Of a stretch of 64,000 nucleotides of DNA, positions 1 through 7,596 are shown piece after piece. A program made the position numbers and the translations under genes. A model generated the notes under the pieces. That model was not told where the DNA came from and ran no database searches. It was given only the letters and a program-made list of their open reading frames with translations. How positions within the stretch are numbered: the stretch's first letter is position 1; every line of letters starts with the position of its first letter. The DNA is from Mycetocola_B reblochoni (GTDB lineage Bacteria > Actinomycetota > Actinomycetes > Actinomycetales > Microbacteriaceae): the NCBI RefSeq assembly GCF_003667525.1, contig NZ_RCUW01000003.1, positions 62,001-126,000 on the forward strand, read 5' to 3'.

Positions 1-286
1 AGTGGAAGTCGATGGTCGGGTAGGTCTCGGCGTCGAAGAAGTCGCCGGTGCGCAGGTGGCCGTCGCGGTTCGGCTCGCCCGTGTTGACCGAGGCGACGGT
101 GACGCTCGCCGTGACGCTCGAGTCGGTGATCTCCTCGCCGGTGACGATGGTGGCGTCGAACTCGGTGAACGAGCCGCGCACCTTGCTCACCATGAGGTGG
201 CGGATGCTGAAGGTGACGGTCGAGTGGACCGGGTCAAGCTTCCACGTTCCAGCGGTGTAGCCGGGGATCTGCGCAGCGGTAACCAT
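1..286 (-). CDS. YceI-family protein, 3' end outside the window
   Basis: The visible N-terminal 95 residues read as a YceI-type lipocalin-like domain: an opening ATG at 284-286, then 'TAGTWKLDPVHSTVTFSIRH', a 'VRGSFTEFDATIV' strand and 'NRDGHLRTGDFFDAETYPTIDFH'. These are the family's hallmark blocks: the WxxDxxHS start, the RHLMVxKVRGxF strand and the RDxHLRxxDFFD motif. YceI proteins bind isoprenoid or fatty amphiphiles. No signal peptide is present, so this copy is probably cytoplasmic, as is usual in actinobacteria. An AAAGGAG Shine-Dalgarno (around 292-298) supports the start. The C-terminal half lies beyond position 1. Confidence 0.9.
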   Translation of the reverse strand, partial: MVTAAQIPGYTAGTWKLDPVHSTVTFSIRHLMVSKVRGSFTEFDATIVTGEEITDSSVTASVTVASVNTGEPNRDGHLRTGDFFDAETYPTIDFH

Positions 287-389
287 GAGTGCTCCTTTGT
301 CGTGTGCTCGTCGGGCGTTCCCCCGACAGTCCATTCAAACGAATGCACGATGAGGATATTCCTCGCCGGTGAACATTTCCTCGACACCG

Positions 390-395
390 TAGGCT
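390..395 (+). promoter_or_regulatory. -10 hexamer upstream of the EamA/RarD-like gene
   Basis: TAGGCT matches the actinobacterial housekeeping -10 consensus and would start transcription near 401. That is about 28 nt upstream of the codon proposed as the translation start of the transporter. No convincing -35 box is visible. Confidence 0.4.
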
Positions 396-428
396 GGTCG
401 GGCGACGTCGAGCAGAACGGATCCACCC

Positions 429-1361
429 ATCAGCACCACCACCCCGACCGCGGGCGAGCCGGCGAACGCCTCCCGCGGAGCCGCGTCCTCGATCCTGGCC
501 TCGGTCCTCTTCGGCATAATCAGCGTGATCAGCGGCTCGCTTCCCGGCGTCTCCTCCGGCGAGGCGACCGCCTGGCGCATCGTCTTCGTCGTGCTCGCCG
601 TGGCCGCCGCTCTCTCCCCCTCCGAACGCCGCCGTCGTCTGCTCGCCCAGCTCCGCCGGATCGTCCGCTCGCCGCGGCTCGTCCTGATCGTCTGCCTGGG
701 GGCTGGCATCCTCTGGCTGCAGCTGTGGGTGTTCGTCTGGGCACCGGCGAACCACCGCACCCAGGACGTCGCCCTCGGCTACTTCCTGCTTCCGCTGGTC
801 ATGGTCCTCGTCGGCCGGGTGTTCTTCGGCGACCGCCTCACCGGGTGGCAGCGGGCAGCGGTGGTGCTCGCCGCCGCGGGGGTGGCCGCCGAGCTGATCA
901 TGACCCGTTCCATCGGCTGGCCCGTACTGCTGGTGGCCGGGCTCTACCCGGTCTACTTCGGGCTCCGCCGCTGGTTCGACCTCGACAGGCTCGAGGTGTT
1001 CCTCCTGGAGACCACGCTGCTGCTCGTCCCCTCGATCGCGCTGATCCTGATCGGGGCGACCGGTCCGGCCGCAGTCGACCGCGGGGCAACCTGGCTGCCG
1101 CTGCTGGTCATGGCTGCACTCAGCGGGGTGGCGATGCTGCTCTACATCCTGGCCTCGCAACTGCTCACCCTCGGCCTGTTCGGCCTTCTCGGTTACGTGG
1201 AACCGGTTCTGCTCCTGGCCGCGGCGGTCGTGCTCGGGGAACGGCTGGCGCCCGCCGACGCGCTCGTGTACGGCCCGATCGCCCTCGCCCTGGCCCTGCT
1301 CGGTATCGGCACGTGGCGCGCGGCGGGACGACGAGACGGCGAACGGCGGCGTCGCAGCTGA
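429..1361 (+). CDS. RarD-like EamA-family transporter, start codon anomalous (ATC)
   Basis: A hydrophobic protein with about ten predicted membrane segments of the drug/metabolite transporter superfamily. The N-terminal 'GIISVISGSLPGVSSGEATAWRI' region resembles RarD-type EamA proteins, which are putative permeases of unknown substrate. The first conventional start in frame is GTG 525, but that would cut through membrane helix 1. The open frame reaches back to 393 with no ATG, GTG or TTG. At 429 the frame reads ATC followed by STTTPTAGEP, a typical actinobacterial N-terminus, as if ATG had become ATC. From 429 the product is 310 aa, close to the usual 290-310. The gene is convergent with proC. 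The frame and function class are secure; the start is not. Confidence 0.75.
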   Translation: MSTTTPTAGEPANASRGAASSILASVLFGIISVISGSLPGVSSGEATAWRIVFVVLAVAAALSPSERRRRLLAQLRRIVRSPRLVLIVCLGAGILWLQLWVFVWAPANHRTQDVALGYFLLPLVMVLVGRVFFGDRLTGWQRAAVVLAAAGVAAELIMTRSIGWPVLLVAGLYPVYFGLRRWFDLDRLEVFLLETTLLLVPSIALILIGATGPAAVDRGATWLPLLVMAALSGVAMLLYILASQLLTLGLFGLLGYVEPVLLLAAAVVLGERLAPADALVYGPIALALALLGIGTWRAAGRRDGERRRRS

Positions 1362-1363
1362 CA

Positions 1364-1381
1364 CCGGCCGATCTCGGCCGG
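1364..1381 (+). terminator. Short hairpin between convergent eamA and proC
   Basis: An 8-bp perfect GC-rich inverted repeat (CCGGCCGA / TCGGCCGG) with a 2-nt loop sits right after the transporter stop and before the proC stop. It could end transcription from both sides. There is no U-tract, as is common in actinobacteria. Confidence 0.4.
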
Positions 1382-1400
1382 CCGCCGCTCGGCACCGTCC

Positions 1401-2190
1401 TCAGACCTCGTCGGCGAGGGCGCCGATCACCGCCCCGCGCACCCCCGTCCCTGTCGAGCCGGGCGATCCGGCGGACCCCCGTCCCTCCCGGAGCGCAGAT
1501 GCTGGCGCGGATCGCGGCGAGTTCGGTGTCGTCCTCCTCCATCAGCGCGGCAGCGCCGCGGAGAACCTGCGCCATGACCGCGCGGGCATCCTCCCGCGCG
1601 ACGCCCCGCACCGCGCCGGCCTCGACCATCGCCTCGACCAGATAGAGCACGGTGGCGGCACCTCCGCTGCTGAGCGGCGCCAGCGCGGCCTGCTCTGACT
1701 CGGGAACGACCAGGACCTCGCCCGAGAGCGCCAACAGCTGCCGCGCGCGCTCGGCCTGGTCCGCCGTGCACCGCCCCGCCGCGCTCAGCAGGGTCACGCC
1801 CCGCCCGGTGCGGGCCGCGAGGCTCGGCATCGCCCTAACGCCCCCGACACCCGCGGGGAGCAGCCGCTCGAGGTCCGAGGTGTCGAGGCCGTCGACCACG
1901 GAGACGACGACCGCGCCGTCGTCGAGCCCGGCCTCCAGCTCGCCGAGGACCGCCGCGGCCGCCTGCGGAGGTACCGCGAGCAGGACGGTCGCGGCTCCCC
2001 GCACCGACTCCGCGCTCGCGGTCCGCCCGTCAACGCCGAGCTCGTCGGCGACGGCGCGTGTCCTGCCAGAGCTCCGTCCGAGCAGCCGCAGCCGCTCCGG
2101 CTCCAGTCCGCCCCGGAGCGTGCCCCGCGCCAGAGCGACCCCCATCGTCCCGGTTCCGACGACCGCGATCGCGTCAAGTTCCCCAGCCAT
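1401..2190 (-). CDS. proC: Pyrroline-5-carboxylate reductase, with apparent 1-nt frameshift near the 3' end
   Basis: ProC makes the last step of proline synthesis, reducing pyrroline-5-carboxylate with NAD(P)H. The N-terminus 'IAVVGTGTMGVALARG' is the Rossmann dinucleotide-binding motif, and the family signature appears as 'GGAATVLYLVEAMVEAG' and 'VMAQVLRGAAALM' followed by 'CAPGGTG'. The start is ATG 2188-2190. After 'IARLDRDG' the reading frame leaves the family: the expected C-terminus 'VRGAVIGALADEV' plus stop (TGA at 1401-1403) lies in the neighbouring frame. Removing one base from the C-run at 1442-1446 joins them into a normal 262-aa ProC. Without this, translation runs on to about 1165 in unrelated sequence. 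This is either a real mutation or a homopolymer error. proB and proA are at 8.9-9.7 kb. Confidence 0.85.
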
Positions 2191-2356
2191 TCCTGTACCG
2201 CCCCTCCGTGTCCCTGCCCTGACGTCGAACACACCACCGCGCCCACGCCGATCGTGCCGGAGAGGACACGCGCGCCCGACAGCGCCGGCGACCGAACCGC
2301 CACGACACCCGAACGGGCGTTCAGAGATGTCGGTGGTCAACGCTAACCTGTGGGAT

Positions 2357-4660
2357 GTGAACAGTTCAACGGGGGTCAGAACATCATCGGCAGGGGTCAT
2401 CGGCGTCGTCGGGGCCTCGACCAACAACCTCAACGACGTCAGCGTCGACATACCCAAGCACACCCTGACGGTGGTCACCGGGGTGTCCGGCTCGGGCAAG
2501 TCCTCGCTCGTGCTCGACACGATCGCGGCTGAGGCCCAGCGCCTCGTCAACGACTCCTATCCCGCTTTCATCCGGAGCCGTCTCCCCCAGCATCCGGCCG
2601 CCGAGGTCCAGTCGATGGCCGGTCTGACCTTCACCGCGCTGATCGACCAGCGCCGCTTTACGGGCAACGCGCGCTCCGTCGTGGCGACCGCGAGCGATGT
2701 CGCCCCCCTCATCCGCCTGGTGTTCTCCCGGATCGGCGAGCCGTCGGCCGGGTACTCCCCCGCGTACTCGTTCAACGATCCGACGGGGATGTGCCCGCGG
2801 TGCGAGGGGCTCGGGCACGTCGTCGACATCGACATCGACGAGCTCATCGACCTCGACCGCACGATCGACGAGGGTCCCGTCCGCTTCAGCCAGTTCCGGC
2901 CGGGGGTGTACCGGTGGAAGCGATTCGCGTACTGCGGGCTGTTCGACCGCTCCGTGCCGCTCCGCGACTACACCGACGAGCAGATGCGCCTGTTCCTCTA
3001 CGCCGACAGGGTCAAGCTCACCGACCCCGACCCGCGTTTCCCCAAGACCGCACGGTTCGACGGCGTCGTGACGCGGCTCCGGGACGTCTACATCAAGAAC
3101 CGGCCTGCATCGCTGTCCGCCCAGGTCGCCGGGGAGCTCGAGAGGATCACCTCCGACCACGTCTGTCCCGAGTGCGACGGTGCCAGGGTTAATGCCGCCG
3201 CCAGGGCGAGCCTGATCGACGGCCGCTCCATCGTCGACTGGTCGTCGACGCCCATCGCGGAGCTGCGAAGTCTGTTGGAACACACCCACGATCCGCGTGT
3301 GGAGCCCGCCCTCGACGGGATCAGGACGGTCCTCGACGCCCTGCTCTCCGTCGGACTCGGCTACCTGACGCTCGATCGCACCTCGTCCACGCTCTCCGGC
3401 GGCGAAGCTCAACGGGTGAAGATCGTGCGGCACCTCGGCAGCGCGCTCACCGACGTGACCTATGTTTTCGACGAGCCGTCCGTCGGCTTGCACCCGCGCG
3501 ACGTCCACCGGCTCACCGAGCTGCTGCTCCGGCTGCGCGACGGCGGGAACACGGTGCTCGTCGTCGAGCACGACCAGCAGGTGATTGCCGTGGCCGACCA
3601 CGTCATCGACATCGGCCCCGGAGCGGGGTCGGCCGGAGGGACGGTGTGCTTCGAGGGCACACCGGGGGACCTCACCCGCAGCGGCACCGTCACCGGACGC
3701 CTGCTCCGCGCCCCGGTCGCCCTGCGCCAGGCCCCCAGGGCAGCGACCGGCAGTGTCACGGTGCGCAATGCCACGATGCACAACCTCGCCGGCATCGACG
3801 TCGAGGTGCCGCTCGGAGTGCTGACGGTCGTCACGGGTGTCGCCGGGTCGGGCAAGTCGTCGTTCGCGACCGGTGAGCTGCCCGCTCAGCACCCGGAGTT
3901 CACCGTCGTCGGCCAGGAGCCGCTGCGCGGCGGTGTGCGTTCCACCCCGTTGAGCGCTCTCGGGATCGCCGAGACGGTCCGACGTGTCTTCTCGGCAGAG
4001 TCGGGGCTCGACCCCGCGTGGTTCAGCTTCAACTCGAAGGGCGCCTGCCCCCAGTGCACAGGGCGCGGCAGGATCACGACGGAGCTCGCCTTCCTCGATG
4101 ACGTCTCCGTCCCCTGCGACGCATGCCACGGGCTGCGGTTCAACGAGACGGCGCTGGCGACGACGGTCGGCGGGTCCACCATCGCCGAGGTGCTCATGAT
4201 GACGGCATCCGGTCTGGCACGGGCCTTCGCCGCGGACACCCGCATCACCGCCGCCGCGGAGTGGCTGGAGCGCGTCGGCCTCGGCTACATGCCGGTCGGC
4301 CGTTCGCTCGACACGCTCTCCGGAGGTGAGAAGCAACGCCTCCTGCTCGCCAAGCATCTGCTCGAGACCGGAGACCTCTCCACGGAGCGCATCGTCCTCG
4401 ACGAACCGACGACGGGCCTGCACCCGAGCGATGTCGACCGCATCACCACACTGTTCGACGACCTCGTCGACGCCGGCGCGACACTGGTCGTCGTCGAGCA
4501 CAACCTTCGGGTGATCGGCACGGCCGACCGCGTGATCGACATCGGGCCGGGAGCCGGACGGGAGGGCGGCTCGCTGGTGTTCTCCGGCCCGCCGAGCGAG
4601 CTGCTGACCGCACCCGACTCCGCCACCGGTGTGGCCCTCGCCGCAGCGGCTAGCCGCTGA
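2357..4660 (+). CDS. UvrA-like tandem ABC ATPase (short, stand-alone UvrA paralogue)
   Basis: A 767-aa soluble protein with two ABC ATPase halves arranged as in UvrA. Half 1 has Walker A GVSGSGKSS, the zinc-type modules CPRCEGLGH and CPECDGARV, the signature TLSGGEAQR and Walker B FDEPSVGLHP. Half 2 has GVAGSGKSS, CPQCTGRGR/CDACHGLRF, signature TLSGGEKQR and LDEPTTGLHP. Canonical UvrA is about 950 aa with UvrB-binding and insertion domains. This short class lacks most of them and resembles drug-resistance or uncharacterised UvrA paralogues, so a role in nucleotide excision repair is not assured. The GTG start at 2357 lies 7 nt after a TAACCT -10-like box (2344-2349), which fits a leaderless mRNA. 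An in-frame ATG at 2327 is the alternative. No UvrB or UvrC gene is nearby. Confidence 0.85.
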   Translation: MNSSTGVRTSSAGVIGVVGASTNNLNDVSVDIPKHTLTVVTGVSGSGKSSLVLDTIAAEAQRLVNDSYPAFIRSRLPQHPAAEVQSMAGLTFTALIDQRRFTGNARSVVATASDVAPLIRLVFSRIGEPSAGYSPAYSFNDPTGMCPRCEGLGHVVDIDIDELIDLDRTIDEGPVRFSQFRPGVYRWKRFAYCGLFDRSVPLRDYTDEQMRLFLYADRVKLTDPDPRFPKTARFDGVVTRLRDVYIKNRPASLSAQVAGELERITSDHVCPECDGARVNAAARASLIDGRSIVDWSSTPIAELRSLLEHTHDPRVEPALDGIRTVLDALLSVGLGYLTLDRTSSTLSGGEAQRVKIVRHLGSALTDVTYVFDEPSVGLHPRDVHRLTELLLRLRDGGNTVLVVEHDQQVIAVADHVIDIGPGAGSAGGTVCFEGTPGDLTRSGTVTGRLLRAPVALRQAPRAATGSVTVRNATMHNLAGIDVEVPLGVLTVVTGVAGSGKSSFATGELPAQHPEFTVVGQEPLRGGVRSTPLSALGIAETVRRVFSAESGLDPAWFSFNSKGACPQCTGRGRITTELAFLDDVSVPCDACHGLRFNETALATTVGGSTIAEVLMMTASGLARAFAADTRITAAAEWLERVGLGYMPVGRSLDTLSGGEKQRLLLAKHLLETGDLSTERIVLDEPTTGLHPSDVDRITTLFDDLVDAGATLVVVEHNLRVIGTADRVIDIGPGAGREGGSLVFSGPPSELLTAPDSATGVALAAAASR

Positions 4661-4821
4661 CACGGCGGGCGACTTCTGCCTCCCGGCCGCGCACACCCGC
4701 CGGGCCCGCACGCCGGTCGCCGACACGGCAGTCCCCCTGCACGGGAACCGCACAACAGTCATGTGCCGGAGCCGTCCCCCGACAGCGCACCGCCGCCGTG
4801 CGCGATGCCCGAACAGAGAAA

Positions 4822-4877
4822 CCCGCGCCGAAACAACCAAGCAGGAATACCCGCGCCGAAACAACCGAGCAGAAACA
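4822..4877. repeat. Two imperfect 28-bp tandem repeats
   Basis: Two adjacent 28-bp units (4822-4849 and 4850-4877) share CCCGCGCCGAAACAACC and then differ at a few positions. A shorter related stretch precedes them. They fill the gap between the uvrA-like gene and the tRNA-Ala terminator. I see no coding sequence in 4661-4878. Confidence 0.6.
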
Positions 4878-4878
4878 A

Positions 4879-4913
4879 CCGAGGGCCCCGCTTCAGTGAA
4901 GCGGGGCCCTCGG
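4879..4913 (-). terminator. Strong hairpin terminator downstream of tRNA-Ala
   Basis: A perfect 16-bp inverted repeat with a 3-nt loop (4895-4897) lies 9 nt beyond the 3' end of tRNA-Ala. It is symmetric and could also stop plus-strand transcription from the uvrA-like gene. Confidence 0.8.
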
Positions 4914-4922
4914 CCAATGGAG

Positions 4923-4995
4923 TGGATCTGAGGGGACTCGAACCCCTGACCCCCTGCATGCCATGCAGGTGCGCTACCAGCTGCGCCACAGACCC
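4923..4995 (-). tRNA. tRNA-Ala (anticodon GGC)
   Basis: The 73-nt cloverleaf folds fully: a 7-bp acceptor (GGGTCTG/CAGATCC with one G-U pair), anticodon stem CCTGC/GCAGG around loop ATGGCAT giving anticodon GGC (reads GCC), and the TTCGAGT T-loop. CCA is not encoded. A TAGGCT box at 5035-5040 (minus strand) may be its promoter, and a strong hairpin follows it. Confidence 0.97.
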
Positions 4996-5123
4996 AGATC
5001 GTTGGCGTTCCTTGCGGCCCGTCCAACCATTACAGCCTACAACAGGTGCAACGCCGACACCAATTCGGTCGAGCAGTCCGGGTGTGTCACCACTCCGCAC
5101 GCGCGCCGTCGGCGCCGATCCGT

Positions 5124-5501
5124 TCAGCCCGCGGTCGTCTCCGCTGCGTCCCTGACGGGAACGGTGATCACCGGGCAGTCGCTCCACAGGCGGTCGAGGG
5201 CGTAGAAGCTGCGCTCCTCCTCGTGGAACACGTGGACGACCAGGTCGCCGAAGTCCAGCAATGCCCACCGTCCGGCCTCACGCCCCTCGCGCCGCAGCGT
5301 GCGGACGCCGGCGTCGTTGAGCGCGTCCTCCACCTCGCGAGCGATGGCGGAGACGCCGCGCTCGCTGCGCCCGGTGACGAGCAGGAACGCGTCGACGAAG
5401 GGCAAGGGCCTCGACACGTCCAGTGCGACGGCATCCTCTGCGCCGGTGCGGTCGGCCGCGGCGGCGGCGATCGACAGCTGCTCGATCGTGGACAGTGTCA
5501 T
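5124..5501 (-). CDS. rsfS: Ribosome silencing factor RsfS
   Basis: RsfS (Iojap family) binds ribosomal protein uL14 on the 50S subunit and blocks subunit joining when nutrients are short. The 125-aa product shows the core 'EDAVALDVSRPLPFVDAFLLVTG', 'GRWALLDFGDLVVHVFHEEERSFYALDRLWSD'. I choose ATG 5501 because GGAAGGGA precedes it at good spacing. The upstream in-frame ATG at 5519 would put that ribosome site inside the gene. It is the last gene of the nadD-rsfS run, and the preceding gene's TAG at 5520 touches it, so translation is probably coupled. Confidence 0.95.
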   Translation of the reverse strand: MTLSTIEQLSIAAAAADRTGAEDAVALDVSRPLPFVDAFLLVTGRSERGVSAIAREVEDALNDAGVRTLRREGREAGRWALLDFGDLVVHVFHEEERSFYALDRLWSDCPVITVPVRDAAETTAG

Positions 5502-5519
5502 CTGTGTCCCTTCCGGCAT

Positions 5520-6734
5520 CTAGAGCGAGCCGTTCATGAGCCCGACGATGACGACCGCGAGCACGGACACGGCGAGCACGCCGGCCGTGATGCTCAGGGT
5601 CAACAGCAGTCGGCTGTTCTTCTGGGGGGCGGGAGGCGCGATGAGGTCCCGCGCCGCGGTGTGCGTCGAGATGGCCCTGGCCGCCGACACGGGGCTCGAC
5701 CCCGTGTTCGCCTGCGGGTCCTCGTCGCCGTCGAACATGGCGTCGAGCTCGGGCTTCTCGAAGTAGTTGGGGTGCTGGCCCGTCGTGCTCAGTTCCCTGG
5801 GCAGGTCGATCGAGCCGGTCAGCACGACGCCGCCGTTCTCCGTCAACGCCTGACCGAGACCCGTCGAGGACGGGATCGACGGGAGGATCAGCGCGTGGGT
5901 GGCCGTGGTGCTGCCGGAGGACGCATCGGTGATCAACGAATCGAAGGCCGTTCCAACGACCTCTTTGACCGACTTCTCCGCCGCGGCGGGGTCCGGGGCG
6001 ACATCGATGTGCCGCCCGAAGGCGTCAGAGACCGTCGGGCCGCCGCTCGGGGTGTGCGGAGCGTCGGCGACCAGCTCGTCGATCGCCGCGGGCTCCTCCG
6101 TCGCGGTCGGCACGGGGCGGTCAGCCCGCGTCGCGCGATCGGCCGACGAGGCACGGTCCGCCGACGAAGCGCGCTCCCGGGACGCCGGCGCAACGGGCGT
6201 GCCGACGGCGGAGTCATCCGTCTTGCGCTCGCGCGCGGGCGTGTTCTCGGCGCCGCGGGGGAAGGAGACCGGCATGGGCAGCTGCGGCCGGGCAGGAGCG
6301 GTGGCCGCCGTCTCGGCCGCGGCGCGGGCAGCGTCCGGACGGGCCGGGGGCTCTGCCCGCTCCCCCGTCTCGGCGTTGCCGTCGTCGACGACGGAGATCC
6401 CCTCTGTCCGCTGACGTTCCCTGTCGCGCAGCTGCCGACGCGTGAGGGGCTGGCCCGATGCGGCCTTCTCGGCAGGCGGCTGCGCCGGGGCGGAGACCCG
6501 ACCAGCCGACGGCGACGGAGTCGCCGACGGAGCGGATGCCGCGGCGGACGCGCTGACGGACGCCGGCGTCGACACCGGAACGCGAGCCGCGGGACCGTCG
6601 GAGGTGACGGCCGCCTCATCGGCACCGCTCGTCGCCGCCGAGGAGACGACGTGACCGGCAGCCGTCTCAGCGCGACGACGCTGCTCACGCAGCTCGCGCC
6701 GACTCAACGGGGAGTCACCGGTGGGCTCTGTCAT
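5520..6734 (-). CDS. Hypothetical Ala/Pro/Ser-rich protein with C-terminal membrane anchor
   Basis: A 404-aa protein with no recognised enzyme domain. It is rich in A, S, P and T, so mostly disordered, with one strong membrane segment near the C-terminus (LLLTLSITAGVLAVSVLAVV, about residues 374-393) followed by a short tail. A basic motif occurs twice: 'SRRELREQRRRAE' near residues 10-23 and 'TRRQLRDRERQR' around residue 100. Orientation is probably tail-anchored with the long disordered part in the cytoplasm. It starts 3 nt after the nadD stop and ends touching rsfS, so it is co-transcribed with both. I infer a lineage-specific protein and assign no function. Confidence 0.75.
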   Translation of the reverse strand: MTEPTGDSPLSRRELREQRRRAETAAGHVVSSAATSGADEAAVTSDGPAARVPVSTPASVSASAAASAPSATPSPSAGRVSAPAQPPAEKAASGQPLTRRQLRDRERQRTEGISVVDDGNAETGERAEPPARPDAARAAAETAATAPARPQLPMPVSFPRGAENTPARERKTDDSAVGTPVAPASRERASSADRASSADRATRADRPVPTATEEPAAIDELVADAPHTPSGGPTVSDAFGRHIDVAPDPAAAEKSVKEVVGTAFDSLITDASSGSTTATHALILPSIPSSTGLGQALTENGGVVLTGSIDLPRELSTTGQHPNYFEKPELDAMFDGDEDPQANTGSSPVSAARAISTHTAARDLIAPPAPQKNSRLLLTLSITAGVLAVSVLAVVIVGLMNGSL

Positions 6735-6737
6735 TAC

Positions 6738-7340
6738 TCACTCCGATACGTACAGATGGTGTTTGCTGATGTATTGCACGACGCCATCAGGAACCAAGTA
6801 CCAGACCGGATAGCCCCGGCTGACCCGACTGCGGCAATCGGTTGACGAGATCGCCAGCGCCGGGACTTCTTGCAAGCTTACGTGGTCCCTGGGCAATCCA
6901 GAAACGTTGAGCGGATGACCCGGCCGAGTCACAGCAACGAAGTTGGCCAGGTCCCAGAGCTGGTCGACGTCCTTCCACCCCAGGATCTGCTCGACGGCGT
7001 CGGCACCGGTGATGAAGAACAGCTCGGCGTCCGGCTGCGCCGCGCGGAAGTCCCGGAGCGTGTCGATCGTGTAGGTGGGGATGCCCCTGTCGATGTCGGC
7101 GCGACTGACGGTGAATCGCGGATTCGACGCCGTCGCGATGACCGCCATCAGGTAGCGGTGCTCCCCGTCGGTCACCTTGCCCTTGTGCGACGGCTGACCG
7201 GTCGGGACGAACACGACCTCGTCGAGCCCCATCTTCGCCGCGACCTCGCTCGCGGCCACCAGGTGGCCGTGGTGGATCGGGTCGAACGTGCCGCCCATGA
7301 TCCCGATGCGCCGCCGCCGCGACGCCTGAGGCTCGGTCAC
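6738..7340 (-). CDS. nadD: Nicotinate-mononucleotide adenylyltransferase NadD
   Basis: NadD transfers AMP from ATP to nicotinate mononucleotide in NAD synthesis. The 200-aa product has the nucleotidyltransferase motif [12 protein letters not shown] (residues 16-27), the '[10 protein letters not shown]' substrate loop and a C-terminal [13 protein letters not shown] motif matching the family's ISST-x-IR block (Ile-Arg reads Cys-Arg here). Length is normal. It sits between a small membrane protein and the hypothetical anchor protein, in the same run as rsfS, a common actinobacterial order. The later NAD gene nadE is at 51.7 kb. Confidence 0.96.
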   Translation of the reverse strand: MTEPQASRRRRIGIMGGTFDPIHHGHLVAASEVAAKMGLDEVVFVPTGQPSHKGKVTDGEHRYLMAVIATASNPRFTVSRADIDRGIPTYTIDTLRDFRAAQPDAELFFITGADAVEQILGWKDVDQLWDLANFVAVTRPGHPLNVSGLPRDHVSLQEVPALAISSTDCRSRVSRGYPVWYLVPDGVVQYISKHHLYVSE

Positions 7341-7345
7341 CCGGC

Positions 7346-7549
7346 TCAGTGACCGTGCCCGTGGTCGCTGTGCGACGACGACGCCGTGTCGGTCTTCTGC
7401 GAGTGACGGTTTGCCACGTCACGGTACGACCACGTGGCGACGCCGAAGACGACGAAGAGGAGGAACGCGACGACGCCGTACATGAAGGGCGGCATCGGCA
7501 GCTCGTTGTGGACCTCGGCGGCGAGGACCTGGAGGGTGGTGAACGTCAT
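7346..7549 (-). CDS. Small membrane protein with His-rich C-terminal tail
   Basis: A 67-aa protein with one membrane helix ([20 protein letters not shown], residues 23-42) and a C-terminal tail ending HSDHGHGH. The tail could bind a metal, but that is only a guess from composition. It ends 5 nt before the nadD start codon, and the conserved position between proA and nadD suggests a real gene. I do not recognise a characterised family. Confidence 0.75.
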   Translation of the reverse strand: MTFTTLQVLAAEVHNELPMPPFMYGVVAFLLFVVFGVATWSYRDVANRHSQKTDTASSSHSDHGHGH

Positions 7550-7596
7550 CGGGAAGACTCCTCAATCAGCGGTAAAGCTCGGTGACCAGTCTAGCC

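Noticed and set aside
1652..2356. N-terminal extension of the UvrA-like gene
   Set aside because: It is antisense to proC, low-complexity, and the UvrA homology starts just after GTG 2357.
2384..5026. 880-codon minus-strand open frame opposite the UvrA-like gene
   Set aside because: Long antisense frames are common at this GC content; the plus strand has clear ABC motifs and the minus product has none.
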